The notes: generated by a model not told the origin, from the letters alone. DNA of 64,000 nt from Leuctra nigra (GCA_934045905.1 OW203771.1:15916701-15980700), one strand, 5' to 3'. Shown: positions 33,274 through 49,779, numbered from the stretch's first letter. Program-made: numbers and translations.

Positions 33274-35484
33274 GGGGAAGGACCGGCTGACTGCTCCTAG
33301 AGAATCAGCTCTAATTGCTATTGTGGGCGGGGTTTTTATAGGTAAATAAGGCGGGACCAGATTTGGGGACGAATTTGTTGTCATTACTGTGATTGGTCTA
33401 ACTGGGAACAATGTTTGATATGAATGTTTTCTTCCGACTTTAGTTCCCATGCAAAAAATGTAAACAGAAGTGAGATCTGATACCCCGAGTATTGTTGTTA
33501 TGATCGCTGGGTCCAGACTGGTTACCAACTCAAATGACATCATTGGCATCACTTTCACAACACGAACAAAATCATCGAGGATCAAGAATAATCACACGCA
33601 ATAAAGTGTTCAACACTTATCTAATAGATTCAAAGATTGCAAATCCTTTTATTGATTTTTATTCCAACCATTATAACGGCGATATATGACACTGATCTTA
33701 TTTCACCACCTGAGTAAAGGCCATTGGACAAATATGTTTACGAATAGGTATAGGTAGTCTCATTTCTCTCTGGGTTCTTTACTAAGAGAATAATATTATC
33801 GCAATCAGAGCAAGAAAATCATTTTAGTTTTTGTGCATGTGGTTCTTGTAATAGAACGTAGACACTGTCTACTGTCTACTTCTTCTAAGTAGAGAGTAGA
33901 AAATACGAAAAATAATGAAATAAAGTAATAAAAATACACATGAATATTTCCAGCCTTTTCTCCGGACTATATAAGTGGTATGTTGTGAAATTTATAAATC
34001 AATGAATTAGGTAACACGATGTTGAAATTTTGAAATAATATCATATATTATTTCATTGCTCAAAACTAGTAGAAAAAATCAACAAAAAGTCACACACTTA
34101 ATATTTTATATTTTGAAACCTTTGACACCTACATCGATTTTTTTTTTTTAATGGAATGGTTGGAGTAATGATAACGGTCAATACAACAATTAAATAATTA
34201 TTCGCCGTTTGTCTGACAAATCATTGCTATCGGTGACCTAAACCTGTGTTCGGGATTAACGTGTGAAATAACACGTAAAATGTATAATTATTATTCAATT
34301 GCTATGATACACATTGCAACCAAAAATATTTCTTTACCTTTATAACATACTGTTTTCAGTTATACATTATAAAATAGTGCATACAGTAGAGACACACATT
34401 GATGTGCTCTTAGCGAGCGTCGAAATTCATCTGTTATTCTGCACTAGTAATTGTAGACGGGAAAACTGTTCGACATTGTTGTCACAATGAGAATAAATAC
34501 ACATCGTGACATAACCTTGCCGAGATTGACTCAAGAATAATAGATAGCCCGAGATGCTACTATTTACAGTGAATTATTATGGATGCTTAGAGAAGTGTTG
34601 CCGATTTCAACAGTTACTCAATTAGCAAAAATATATTTATATCTTCAAAAAAACATAAATATTCAAATTCAAATTTAAAAAATAGCATAAAAAATAATAT
34701 TAAGTGAAGTCTTTATTAATACAACAGCGAATTTTCTTATGATAAATTAAATTGTTGGGAAGATTTGTACATGGCTGTTTTGAATATCAACATTCTATGT
34801 TTCTGAAAATTTTCACTTACATTTTATCAACTTACAATGAAAATTTAATTTTAGGCCATTTCCAATCATTTTAGACGGTATACACTTTATGATAGATAGA
34901 TTTTTATAAATTATGTAAGATGATTTAGACAACTCTGAGGTCCGTCTGTCTCCAGTCGTCGTTGATTGTGTAAATGCCGGGGAAACTGATGATTATTGTT
35001 GACATACAAACTCTCGCTATCAGTGCACTATTTATATTTCCATGCTGTCTCTTAGGACCCTCCCATCATCCCCTTCCACACCGTTACTGGAACTCCCAGA
35101 ATGTTTACTTGCAACTTCAGTCGGTTTCAGTGCCCCTGGTTTTATGCAAAACTCATAACATTGATGGTGTGAGAAAGCAAATTGTGCCTCTACCGATCAA
35201 GTTAGAAAAAAAGTTTCAAGAGCAAAGTTGCTTGAAATTAAATCTAGTTTAAGCGTCGTTGAACCAATTTTTAAAATTATTAGTTTTATTTACTCAATAA
35301 TTACGCAACATATAACTACTTATAACTTTAAGGTGATTAAAAATTTCAAATAAGTGGTCAACGCTGCATAATCTGCAATTCATTCTCCACAACTTTGTCG
35401 CTTTAACATCTAGTCTATCTTCAACGAGACGGGACGATAACTGCTTTCCAGCCGAGGTCCTCATTCAGAGGCTCTTCCTTCCCC
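33274..35484. mobile_element. Non-autonomous element inserted in the LINE, TTAA-flanked (piggyBac-like)
   Basis: TTAA occurs at 33270-33273 and 35485-35488, and the ends are inverted GGGGAAGGA. Removing 33274-35484 plus one TTAA restores the LINE frame. The same data fit an 8-bp CCTTAAGG duplication with GGAAGGA ends, so hAT is an alternative. No transposase is visible in 2211 bp; the frames at 33250-33585 and 34974-35252 are not recognisable. Confidence 0.75.
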
Positions 35485-35930
35485 TTAAGGAAATCCCGAA
35501 CCCATGAGACAACCTTCCTATCTATGCCTATGTCGGCTAATTTATTTAGTAGATTCCCATGTGGGACTTTGTCGAACGCCTTTTCAAAATCCAGAAAGGC
35601 CGCGTCCACTACACTTCCCTCGTCAATCAGGTCAATTAGGTCCTGCGTTAGTCCAGCCAGTTGTGATTCGCAGGAAAACCCTTCCCTGAAGCCATGCTGC
35701 TCTCTCACCAGCCACCCCTTTCTTTCTAATACTTTTCTGATATATTTCCCTATAAGTCCTTCCATTAATTTACACACACAGCTAGTTAGGCTAACTGGTC
35801 TGTAGTTTTTTACTCTACACCTCTCCCCACTCTTGAATATCGGCACAACAGTTGCTTCCTTCCATTGGTTTGGTAGTACACCTCTATCTAGTGAAGTTAA
35901 GAAAATGTGTAGCAGAAAATGTGTAGTTCA

Positions 35931-37439
35931 TTTATAAATAAATGAACTACAGAAGGCATACTGTCACTAAATTAAACAAAAACATTCAAATTAAAATACA
36001 ATATTAAATGAATCTTCAATTATTTTGGAGTGGGCAGCGGGTGAGAAGAGATTATTTGGGGTGGTCGAGCGCCCACCCCCGCCATCCCCTGTCGCCGTCC
36101 CTGTAGGTACTCGAATAAGAGATTAACACACCATGAATTTGCTAATTTTCGATTAAACTCTTCTGAGAGAGATTTAAAACTTATAGGTACAATGGCAATA
36201 CTTATTGGGCTTAAAATTTGTAAAATGTTAGATAATGTTGGTCTTGATCACCATACAAAATTTGAACTTAATCAGTAAATTTGATTTTCGACCAATCAGA
36301 AGATATTATTTAAAACTCAAAATAATATGGAGGATTTGGCTGAAACTTTGTAAGATTTGAGTCAATGTAGGTCGCAATGATTTATCAAAATTTCAAATTG
36401 ATCGGACCAACCAATAATTATAATTTTTTTTTTTAATTTGAACCAATCAACGGATTAAAAAAAAGGATCTGCAACGCCTAGAGTTGGTCCCTACGTGTGC
36501 AAAATGTCAGCTCAATCGAAGAAATAGTGCTACCTGTACTATGGTACGGTCGAAAAAAAAAACAAATAAACACAGATTCAGTGCCAAAAGAGCCAAATTG
36601 GAGGCGCTCGCTTCGCTGGCTCAAAAAATGGTATTTATATGAAGTGAAAAAAATATGACATGGCAGTGGTGACGGTTTGTTCCGTTGGAGGTGCTGGTGG
36701 CCCTGATAAGGGCCGTTCGCGACGTTTCGAAGGATGTACTTCCTTCATCTTCTGGCGGTTGACTGCGACGATGTTGCTGGCAGCGCGGTCTCTTATTCGT
36801 TTTCGGGTTGGTCTGGTTTCCCGTTGGTGGAGAGTGGACGACCAATCGCAGAGGTTGGATTCGCGATGATTTTCATCCTTCATTTCTTCAGTTGGGCGCG
36901 CGCTCTGCTGCGGGTCAGACGTGCCGGCTGGAGCGCTCCTGTTGGTGCCCGCGGCGGACGCTCAGTGTTCCTCGGCCTTCCCGCGAGGCTCGTTCCGCTG
37001 ATGCTCGTTCCGCTGATAAAAAAATATATTCCGCTTTGCTAGGTAAATAGATTATTAATGTGCCTTGCATGGTCAGGGGTGACGGGGGGCAAGGGGGGCA
37101 CGGCACTTCGAAGCGCGATCACTCGATATAGCACATTTTTATGTATTTTTGAAATTACCATTTCAAAATACCTTTTACAACAGTTCAACTATATATCATT
37201 TAATGTCCTGTAGTTTGCAACTCCCGCCCAATAATGTGTTTTCAATTTTATGTCTTTTGAGAATGTACACAATTTTAATATGGGAGGTATAGGAAAATCA
37301 TTTCGAATTTGGTGTATAACTTTTAAAACAGCACACGTTGGTATTGTTTTCAATTTTTTCCCTGATAGAATTTCGGTAGGTCTACCAGGAAAAAAGATTT
37401 TGTTAAAATCTAACGGTTCAAAAAAATTAGAACATCATT
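35931..37439. repeat. Gene-free repeat region, including a GC-rich retroelement-like block at 36.66-37.06 kb
   Basis: About 36200-36470 holds two loose copies of a roughly 128-bp AT-rich unit (ACAAAATTTGAACTTAATCA and ATCAAAATTTCAAATTGATC). 36661-37060 is GC-rich, with a GGCCCTGATAAGGGCC hairpin, GCGACGTTTCGAAGG and a GAAGTA-spaced hairpin near 36735. The overlapping frames on both strands are not protein-like. A Penelope-like terminal region is a possibility, without coding support. Confidence 0.4.
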
Positions 37440-37630
37440 TTAGCTTAAAAATTACACGATTTTACTTGGCTGCCATAAGATAACATGGGGAAGAAAACTC
37501 AAATTATCTCAGAAACTAGACAGGAGATGTGTAACATTTTTTCAATGATTATGTATGGCATGATTATCAATAAGTACACAAAAATGTATGAAGATCCGAA
37601 AATATGCCTCGACTCGAGTGATCGCGTTAC
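37440..37630. repeat. Dispersed repeat, copy 2 (matches 1-185)
   Basis: It shares AAATTACACG, GGCTGCCATAAGATAACATG, CTCAGAAACTAGAC and ATGGCATGATTATCAATAAG with the left edge of the window. The repeated unit may extend left to about 37210. Confidence 0.7.
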
Positions 37631-38489
37631 CTTAAGTTGTTTTACTCCATTTGGAGAGGACCTTTCCACGCCTGAGGGCAAAGTGCCAATTATACAATCG
37701 TCAATCGCCAATAAAATGCTGTAAACACCTCAGAAATGTGGATTTTCTTCACCACTCCTCTAATTGACGTTATGGGTAGAGGTGGAGGTAGTGAAGAAAA
37801 CAACCCAAATTATAATGGAAAATAGGAATTCCAAACTGAAAATAGTTATTTCGCTGCTGCAAATTCCGTGTCAAATGTACTATAGTTTCATTTTTTAACA
37901 GAAAAACTAAAAAACATTTCAAATTGTCAATAAACCAAAAAAATGCCATGAGGGGCAAGGTAGGGGCATTCCCTCGACCATACAAAAGTGTAAATATCTT
38001 AAAAATATTTGATTATTTCAAAAGAAATATAGTTCTAAAGTTTCAAAATTTTATTTCAAAGCGTCTAAAAACCAAAAAGCACCCTGTGTGGGGCAGGTAA
38101 GGGGCTTGAATTTCAGTTCGAGGGTGATACCTCGTTTTCCTGGTAAGTATCAATTATTTAGTAATAATTCTGTCTTTTACATGAAACAAATAAAAAAAAA
38201 ACAGGCAGTAGTAGTACAAATAAATAGTAAGAAAAACATTCTGAATAAAAATGTAGCTTTTAAATGTGCGATTACTGTTAAAACTGAATGACAAAACCGC
38301 CTCTCTAAGTTTTGTCCAACGTCTTTAGATTATTTTGAAAGGAATATTGTATACCTAGACCCTGGGTTTTGTCTAACAAAATGTAGAAGAAATTAAGAAC
38401 ATTAAATTTCCCGCGCTCAGCATGACGTTACTGATCATTTGACCTTGGGTTTTCTCATCGTTGGCAACACTGCATTGTTGGGCGAACAA

Positions 38490-38499
38490 GTCACGTGAC
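38490..38499. promoter_or_regulatory. Perfect GTCACGTGAC palindrome upstream of SFT2D2
   Basis: This is the E-box variant recognised by MITF/TFEB, USF and MAX-type bHLH-zip factors, and is the CLEAR motif core of lysosomal genes. It lies 459 bp before the SFT2D2 start. A possible 5' UTR exon ends at 38552 (AG then GTAGGT) and would splice to the acceptor ending at 38949, which would place the site close to the transcription start. Function is inferred. Confidence 0.45.
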
Positions 38500-38957
38500 A
38501 TATGTTTTTGCTCTCCCGTCTGTCTGTCAGCAGCGCAGCGGTCGTTGACTAGGTAGGTACGTAACTAACACTTGTTGCTTGATTATTATTATTATTATTA
38601 TTATCCTGTAGGTAATATTTTAGTTCAAAGATAACATATCGTACTAATTTATTAATTTATTACAAGTTTTCTTACGGTTACCATTACTATATTATAACAA
38701 TGTTCCTAAGCAGGGATTCTTTTTTTGAAGCAATATCATCTAGGATCTGACCTGTCATTTTGTCATTACTACCAACTAGTCTTGTTATCAGTGACATTAC
38801 CATTCTGCTATCAAATAATTAGGTAATATATAGAACACTAGAGCTTAATCTAGGTATTTGACTGTACGCAAAAAACTGATTCCTTACTTAGGTACTAGTA
38901 ATTATTTTCTGACTCTGTTGACAGTTTGGCCAATTTTGTTAAATCTCAGCCCAGGAA

Positions 38958-43244
<4,287 letters not shown>

Positions 43245-45200
43245 ATGCATCACACTCTAGCTCAAGTTAATACGCGCAGACAAATTGGAAGATTGTTGAT
43301 CTGTAAGGTAATTTACTAAATACCTAATCAATTACTTTGGAAAATGTAATTTAAAACTTGTGCCAACTCTATTTCTATCTGGTTTGTGGAACCAGCTTTT
43401 AAAAATTAGATAGGTAGGTACCTATCTTAATATTTTTTCATCCATTTATAGTTATACCAATGAGGCCAGAGAATAAACATTTATTTTTTAAACGGTAATT
43501 GATATTTTGTAGAAGGCAGTATAATAGGTCTAGGTAACTACTACATCTACACAATTTGGATTTTGCAGTAGGTCAGTTGTAGAGGGAGAAATTGGCTATG
43601 CAGTATTTGTTGATATGTAAAAGGTACTTTGATAATAGTTTTTTTTGTTTAAAGGATGGTTTTTCATTCTCAAAGGATCATATTTGTCCAATTTGCATTT
43701 AAAAGTATCGCAGTGAAAACTGGTTTTCAATAGATACTTTTATGATTAGTAAATGCTCGATTTAGCAGCAGTGTCTATTGGCTAGAAGGTTTATAGTACT
43801 GTCAATTATTTAGAGAATATTAAATAGAGATATGATTATGATATGATATTGCACAAATTGAACTGCAGTCTTCCTCCAAAATAATACTGAATTATATGCA
43901 ATTAGAGAATATAATTTATTTATGGTACAACTACAGACTACATCACTTCAAATATTTTTTCCTATGTCGTAGGCTAAGTATTTTTCTTTAATGGAATGAT
44001 ACAAAACTAGGGGTGTGTGAGTAGTGATTTTGGTAGGACCATACGACTAGGAACAAATTTACAAAAATGTGTGTATAATTAAAGAAAAAGAATATTAATT
44101 TGACATTTTTGAATAATCGCACATCCTTACAGAACACTATAAACAATACGAGTCACAGCTCAACCGGAACTTGCCACGGACACCCACAATGTGTTGTAAT
44201 CTCGTAGCACACTGTTGCATGTTTGTTTATTATTGTAACACTGCGATGTATTCCACACTCTCAAGTCATTCCCTCCAATCAATGTTCAATTACTGTGGGA
44301 TAACGGATTCGATGACATATCACTAGACGGCGGTAATAAAAAATAGAATAAGTAATTTAATTGTTCGGATTCATTTCAACCTTTCTGGTTTCATCTTAGC
44401 GCACTTATTAATAAAAAAGTCTTAATTTTTTGTGTGGCTGGTAAATGCACGTGATTTGGTGACTGATAACCTATGAATGTGTTAAAGTGGTGAAAATATA
44501 TTACATATTATTTTATCCATGTATAAGTGTATTACAATAAGGTATGTACTATATTTAATGTAGGGATGGCCATCCTTTACAATCTACCATTTACACAACA
44601 AAAATAATACCTCATCTGTCTTCAACAACATCTCAACTTTCATATAATATTTAATATTTATTATTCTAAATCTAAACTTCACTTCACTTCCCTATTACGT
44701 AGTGTAAATTTGGCCAAGAAATGTTTTGAGATATTTTCTAAATCCTGTTGATTCATTTTATTTCTGGTTATCAATCTCAAGAATCAAACTCAAATGTTAT
44801 TCCTCCCCCTCTATTTAAAATGTGTGCATAACTATATCAAGTAGGTCTAATTCAAGTGATGCAGACTATTGCTAAATTTGAATTTTTATCTCTCGCCAGA
44901 AAACTTACTTTTTTTACGTAATTGGTGCAAGTGCCATCCCTATTGATGTAATTTGATGTAGGTAATCAATGTTTGTGCCTTAATGTCTAATAATTATAAT
45001 GTCAATTACTGTAAGTCTGATTGTTCAAGTTAATATTGTAAATCTTAAAAAATGTTATATGTACTATTTTACTGGATTCAAATTAAAATCCTTCCAAACC
45101 AATGTCAATTGATAGGTAGCGTTTACAAAAAAAAAATTAAATAACAAATATTTTCGTATTGAGCAATATACCAATGATATAGCTGTATGATAAATTTATA
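43245..45200. other. 3' flank of SFT2D2; no gene seen
   Basis: It contains the probable SFT2D2 3' UTR and AT-rich sequence. A weak remnant with TAGGGGTGTGTGAGTA near 44009 and GCGCACATCCTTA-like sequence near 44120 resembles a decayed hAT end pair. Confidence 0.5.
44561..44942. mobile_element. Candidate hAT-type miniature element
   Basis: Ten-base inverted ends TAGGGATGGC and GCCATCCCTA lie 382 bp apart. The flanks do not give a clean 8-bp duplication, so the call rests on the termini only. Confidence 0.45.
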
Positions 45201-45211
45201 ATTTATTGCTA

Positions 45212-45395
45212 CAGTCTGTTCAGCGTGTAGGTCTGAACTCTCGCCAGCCACCGCCAGTTGTTCTGTTAGGCGGAGAAAGATTTCATTCCGTTCTCACCTT
45301 GTCGACACACAAGTAGTGTAGTCTTTCTCGGCCTAGCAGAAAAACTGACGATCAGTGCATTCTGTTGAGAGTTCAAGCATAGGAAAAACGAACTG
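45212..45395. mobile_element. TA-flanked miniature element related to the 53.6-56.1 kb fold-back
   Basis: A 184-bp element with CAGT/ACTG ends sits between TA dinucleotides. It shares GAACTCTC, CAGTTGTTCTG, GGCGGAGAAAG, TTTCTCGGCCTAGCAGAA and GAGAGTTCAAGCATAGGAAA with the termini of the large element. The arrangement suggests a Tc1/mariner-type MITE. Confidence 0.75.
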
Positions 45396-46217
45396 TATTT
45401 AATGAATCGTTATAGGTATCATTGTTTAAAAAAATTTAGAGTTATTCCCTTCATTGGGCTAGGCTCGGAACTGCCCCAAAGCATAGGAACAGGTGATTGT
45501 GTTGGTCGGCCTACATGAAGTATAAATTTGTCTTAAGTTAGAGCATCTTAAGCAGTTACACTATCAAATATTTAATGAGATGCCGTTTATAATTGATGAC
45601 AGTTCTAAAAGTCGTTGTAAATCTTCATAACAGTTAAAACACCTAAATGACTGCTTAATTTTTCACTAGTTCTGAAGTTTCCACTACTATTAGGTACCTT
45701 CTACCTACCTTATTATTCAACGATGAGCTAACATATTGACGGTATAGAGTCTATCTCAGTTGAAAAGACAGGATGCAACATGGCAAAAAAAGCTTATAAG
45801 AATAAAACTTTGCAATCAGTCTTCCTAACAATGTCAAGAATAAGAGTAAAAAAACCTTTGCTTTATTTGATGGATCTTGATAGAAATGAATAAGAATTCT
45901 TTATGTAATTCCAAAATTAGGGAAGTAGTACTACTATCTACCCTAAGTTCTTCTCTTTTAATGAATTGAATTATAAGTATTAAAACAGCGTGACGATTTC
46001 TGACATTGCTGCCAAGATCATTTTGTAATGAATCATTGTTCAAGTGGCAGCTTAATTAATTTCTGGTCATTGCTAGACTACGGAGTTACTACTCCGTGGT
46101 AGTACGATTAAAATCGTAGTGGCGTACTACCATGCCAGATGTACCCATCACTATATTTCTTCACACCTCTCTACCTAGTCTCGATAAATTTCATTTCGTC
46201 CTGTTGTCGCAGTAGGT

Positions 46218-46440
46218 AAAATCCATTCACCGTAAGAATGATTGACCTTGAACATATAGTCAAGCTTTTTATTAGATTGCCATCTTGCATTGTTTCTATT
46301 AGAAACAATTTATTTACATTATAAATATCATTGATATTTTACAGTCATTAAAATCGTATTCAAAATTGAGCCAACCAATGATCACGGCTTGACAGAAGAT
46401 TTTGAGGTCGTCATTCTTCCGGTGAATGGATATTAATCAT
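46218..46440. mobile_element. Inverted-repeat element (MITE-like)
   Basis: The left arm ATCCATTCACCGTAAGAATG with TTGACCTTG pairs with GAGGTCGTCATTCTTCCGGTG and AATGGAT on the right, and AGTCAAGC pairs with GCTTGACA inside. There is no open frame. Confidence 0.65.
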
Positions 46441-46854
46441 ATGTTTTTAATTTTTATTATCTAATAATTTTTCATCTAAGTGTAATAATAATACATATTT
46501 GTATGATGTCTCATTGTTCATTGTTAATATTATTAATGTTAACTGTGATGATCAAATATTTGACTTGTTGTACCTCATTGGATTACCATCTGGTAACTAT
46601 TCCAATCCGCAGTTTATGGAGTGTGTACCAAGGGAGGGTAACAATGATATATTATATTGATATTTTATAAACCTATAAGTTGTACTAATAAAGGATGTGT
46701 CGTGAACTGCAAAATGCATTTTATTGAGTTTTTTGACATACATTTTATATTTCCGTGCCCAAATCTTCAGTAATTTATAATTATAGTTGACGGATAGTCT
46801 CAATCAGAATTCCCTTATTAATAGGCATTATTTTTTGGTAATCTACTATAAAAA

Positions 46855-47192
46855 ATGGACAGTCCTATTCGCACCGAATATTCGGTGCGAAAAACACCGA
46901 ACACCGACATTTCGCACTGAATACGATTTGACATAAAATAATAGACATATTATTACATGTTGGGAAAAATGTGTAAATTACCTTTTTTGTAGTTGTAGCT
47001 TGTAAGTACTACTTTGTATTCGGAGCTATACGTGTGGCTTCACCAATGGATTGTTCAGAGAGCAGCAGAGGGACCAGTTCGTTTGCTCATCATCTGATAC
47101 ATTCGGTGCGAATAGCGTCAAAATCGTATTCGGTGCGAAATGTCGGTGTTCGGTGTTTTTCGCACCGAATATTCGAATAGACGCGGCCAAGT
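46855..47192. mobile_element. Inverted-repeat element with ATTCGCACCGAATATTCGGT ends
   Basis: The left end CCTATTCGCACCGAATATTC with ACCGAACACCGACATTTCGC is inverted at the right end (GCGAAATGTCGGTGTTCGGT, then a GAATAGACGCGGCC boundary). The interior, including TTGTATTCGGAGCTATACGT, matches 48361-48460. It is non-coding. Confidence 0.8.
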
Positions 47193-47498
47193 TTCTGTAG
47201 TTAAATTTCTATAAATTCTACCTACTTGGGTAAAACAAAAAATTAATTGATCATCAGTTTCATTATACAACTTCAGGGATTGTATGCTACACATTATTAT
47301 TAGGGATGTCCAACAACATCAACACTGATGATCTAAAAAAATTTCAAATATATTCAATATACCGAAAAATGTAATTTCCTATTTGAGAAAATAAGGAACA
47401 CGACTGACCTCTGGTGGATTCTTTGGTACTAGCCATAAGGAGGCTAAATGGCTAAGCCATAATGGAGGACATCACGGGGATATTTTATATAAATAAAT

Positions 47499-47568
47499 GG
47501 CCGGTCCTATTCGCACCGAATATCGGTGTTCGGTGTCGGTGCGAATAGGACTGTCCCAGAAACTTTAG
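47499..47568. mobile_element. Tiny hairpin of the same ATTCGCACCG family
   Basis: GGTCCTATTCGCACCGAATA and its inverted GGTGCGAATAGGACTG enclose only about 20 bp. A similar tiny hairpin lies at 48577-48635. Confidence 0.7.
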
Positions 47569-47598
47569 GTACCACATAAAATAAATATATATTTTTTA

Positions 47599-48573
47599 TG
47601 GCCGCGTCTATTCGCACCGAATATTCCAACAGATTACACCAACATCGCGCCAACAGATTACACTGGCAGTTCGTTCTATGTATTTTATCACACTTTTAGC
47701 TTTAATCTCTTTATCTGTTTGTAAGTTATATTATTACCCAAATCTGCATAATAATATAAGAAATTTTAATAAAATTATAGACATATTATTACATGTTACA
47801 TATTGTTACATATTGTTACATGGGAAAAATGTGTAAATTACCTTTTTTGTAGTTGTAAGTAGGGATGTTCAACGATTATTTTATTTAAATCGATTATTAA
47901 TTCGATTTTTGTAAATTAAATCGATTAATAATCGAATTAAATCGTATTGATATCATCATGTTCAGGGTGGTCATCATATAGTCTTTTACGGCAATATTAA
48001 CCTCAACAATGAAATGTGTTCCGGGAAGTCATTCATTTTTACTTCAAATACGCTGTAATGTGCCGCAATTCATTTAATCATCACTGATAAATGGTAATGC
48101 GAATTAGATATACACATTGAAACTTGGGAAAATACACACAAACATAAATTTATCACTAAAATATTACGCACACAAAGAAAAATGTCGACAGAATGAAGGC
48201 TGCCATTTTAGATGTTGTAAAATGCAACCAATTTCAAGGTGGCAAATTCAAATTGATGTAATTCGATTATTTGTACTAACATTGATTAATCGTTTTGAAT
48301 GTCATAATCGATTAATAGATTCGATTAAATCGTAATCGTGAACATCCCTAGTTGTAAGTACTACTTTGTATTCGGAACTATACTTGTGGCTTCATCAAAT
48401 GGATTGTTCAGAGAGCAGCAGAGGGACCAGTTCGTTTGCTCATCATCTGATACATTCGGTGCGAATAGCGATTTCAAAATATTCGGTGCGAATAGCGTCA
48501 AAACCGTATTCGGTGCGAAATGTCGGTGTTCGGTGTTTTTCGCACCGAATATTCGGTGCGAATAGACGCGGCC
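47599..48573. mobile_element. Full-length ATTCGCACCG-family element split by a nested hAT element
   Basis: The outer ends GGCCGCGTCTATTCGCACCG and GGTGCGAATAGACGCGGCC are perfect inverted copies. The element at 47860-48350 interrupts it. Without that insertion the two halves join as GTAGTTGTAAGTACTACTTT, matching the undisturbed copy near 47000. Confidence 0.85.
47860..48350. mobile_element. hAT-type miniature transposon, target duplication GTTGTAAG (family with 26656-27160)
   Basis: The ends TAGGGATGTTCAACGATTA and CGTGAACATCCCTA are flanked by GTTGTAAG on both sides (47852-47859 and 48351-48358). It is 491 bp against 505 bp for the ZCCHC7-intron copy and very similar inside. It is nested in the 47599-48573 element. 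Confidence 0.95.
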
Positions 48574-48659
48574 ACGCGGACAGTCCTATTCGCACCGAAT
48601 ATTCGGTGTTCGGTGTCGGTGCGAATAGACACTTCGTAAATAAATTAAATTTGCTTTAG

Positions 48660-49050
48660 CTGTTTGTTATGGCTGAAAAGGTAAACTTGTAACTAAATCT
48701 AAATTTCAATTGTTTCTCCTTTTCACTGCCCTATGGAAACACGAACCTCAAAATAAAAAAGTGCATCTAAAAAGTTTCCTGCCAGAAGTGGCTCCATCAT
48801 GTATCGCTTATTTGCTCAAATAAATCATGGTTTATGGTGCCGTGGAAATCAAACTTATTATCTTTCCTCGCACCTACAAAACTGAGCCCGCCCGTCCACG
48901 GTGTGTTGCTGATATCGGACAAGAATAATACAAAATTCATCATGGCTCGAATATTAAAACATTCAAATTTGTCTGATTTTTCAAGTAGGCCGTTTCGATA
49001 ATCAATTATCGAAAAAATCCAATATCGTTATTCGTTACCAAATTAATGTA
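48660..49050. other. Gene-free stretch
   Basis: AT-rich sequence with no exon or repeat that I can support. Confidence 0.4.
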
Positions 49051-49052
49051 TA

Positions 49053-49259
49053 AAGGTGGATTCACATGGCCGTTCCAAACTTCCCAAGTTTGCCGAAGTT
49101 CCGAATCGCCGTTCCAAAAACTCCCGTGTGAACTATGAAAAGATTCGAACTGCGAAGATTGAGTTCCAAACTTTCATAGTTCACACGGGAGTTTTTGGAA
49201 CGGCGATTCGGAACTTCGGCAAACTTGGAAAGTTTGGAACGGCCGTGTGAATCCACCTT
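49053..49259. mobile_element. Near-perfect palindrome of 207 bp
   Basis: The arms of about 85 bp start AAGGTGGATTCACATGGCCG and end in the complement, with only a few mismatches. The loop is about 35 bp. Both strands read the same start (MDSHGRSKL), a consequence of the symmetry. TA/TAA-type flanks suggest a MITE. Confidence 0.9.
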
Positions 49260-49779
49260 AATGTTAATGTTATTAAATTATCAAATTAACGTAGGAAGAC
49301 ACCCTAAATTATTACTGTCAATCTTGACACCAGAAAGTAAATGCTATTCATAAAGAAATACCATGCAGGACCTAGGTAAAATGTGGTAGGTATACAAAAT
49401 CTACATTATAATGAAGCAAAACAATTTTTCTACAATAGTAGTAGGTACGTTATACATAACTTCCCTACATTTAATTAATTTTAAATCATTTTGGAGCCAT
49501 AAAGGTTGTCCCTATTGATTAGTGAACCTCAAAACCTGTTAAAAAACTCTTCTAGGGAGGAAGCAGTGCATGACATTGTAGATGACATTTGTAAAAGATA
49601 AACACAGAAATCTAAAACAAGATTCAGCAAATACATTTTTATTTAATTTTTATACCAATTCTTTAAGAAGTAGGTATATTTGTTTAAAATCTCTTGAAAC
49701 TATTACTACCTGACTGGGGTTATGTACCCCAGAAAATTACCATAATTTCACATCAATCAGTCATAAGAAAGTATATATG

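Larger units (their letters stand above)
31750..35930 (-). pseudogene. Broken non-LTR retrotransposon (CR1/L2- or Jockey-like reverse transcriptase), split by another element
   Basis: The upstream part (about 35920-35489) encodes the reverse-transcriptase start: VPIFKSGERCRVKNYRPVSL, then EQHGFREGFSCESQ, FLDFEKAFDKVPH and WVRDFLK. The downstream part (33273-32241) continues GRKQRVRVGDQL, VTSGVPQGSVLGPLLF and YINDI, with the catalytic FADD motif. It ends with a KYLGVVLDKRLNW region and C-terminal tail to a stop at 32241. Reading across the insertion gives an uninterrupted FLKGRKQR. A one-base frameshift near 33070 and the insertion make it non-functional. The 5' half, including any endonuclease, is absent, as is usual for 5'-truncated LINEs. 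The 3' end near 31750 holds ATTGATTGATT-type repeats. Confidence 0.9.

Noticed and set aside
36660..36760. Hammerhead ribozyme in the GACGTTTCGAA / CCCTGATAAGGG block
   Set aside because: The CTGATA and GAAAC halves are on opposite strands and the conserved CUGAUGA core is absent.
36621..37106. Overlapping frames of 60-100 residues on both strands
   Set aside because: The region is GC-rich repeat sequence; the frames conflict and none shows a domain.
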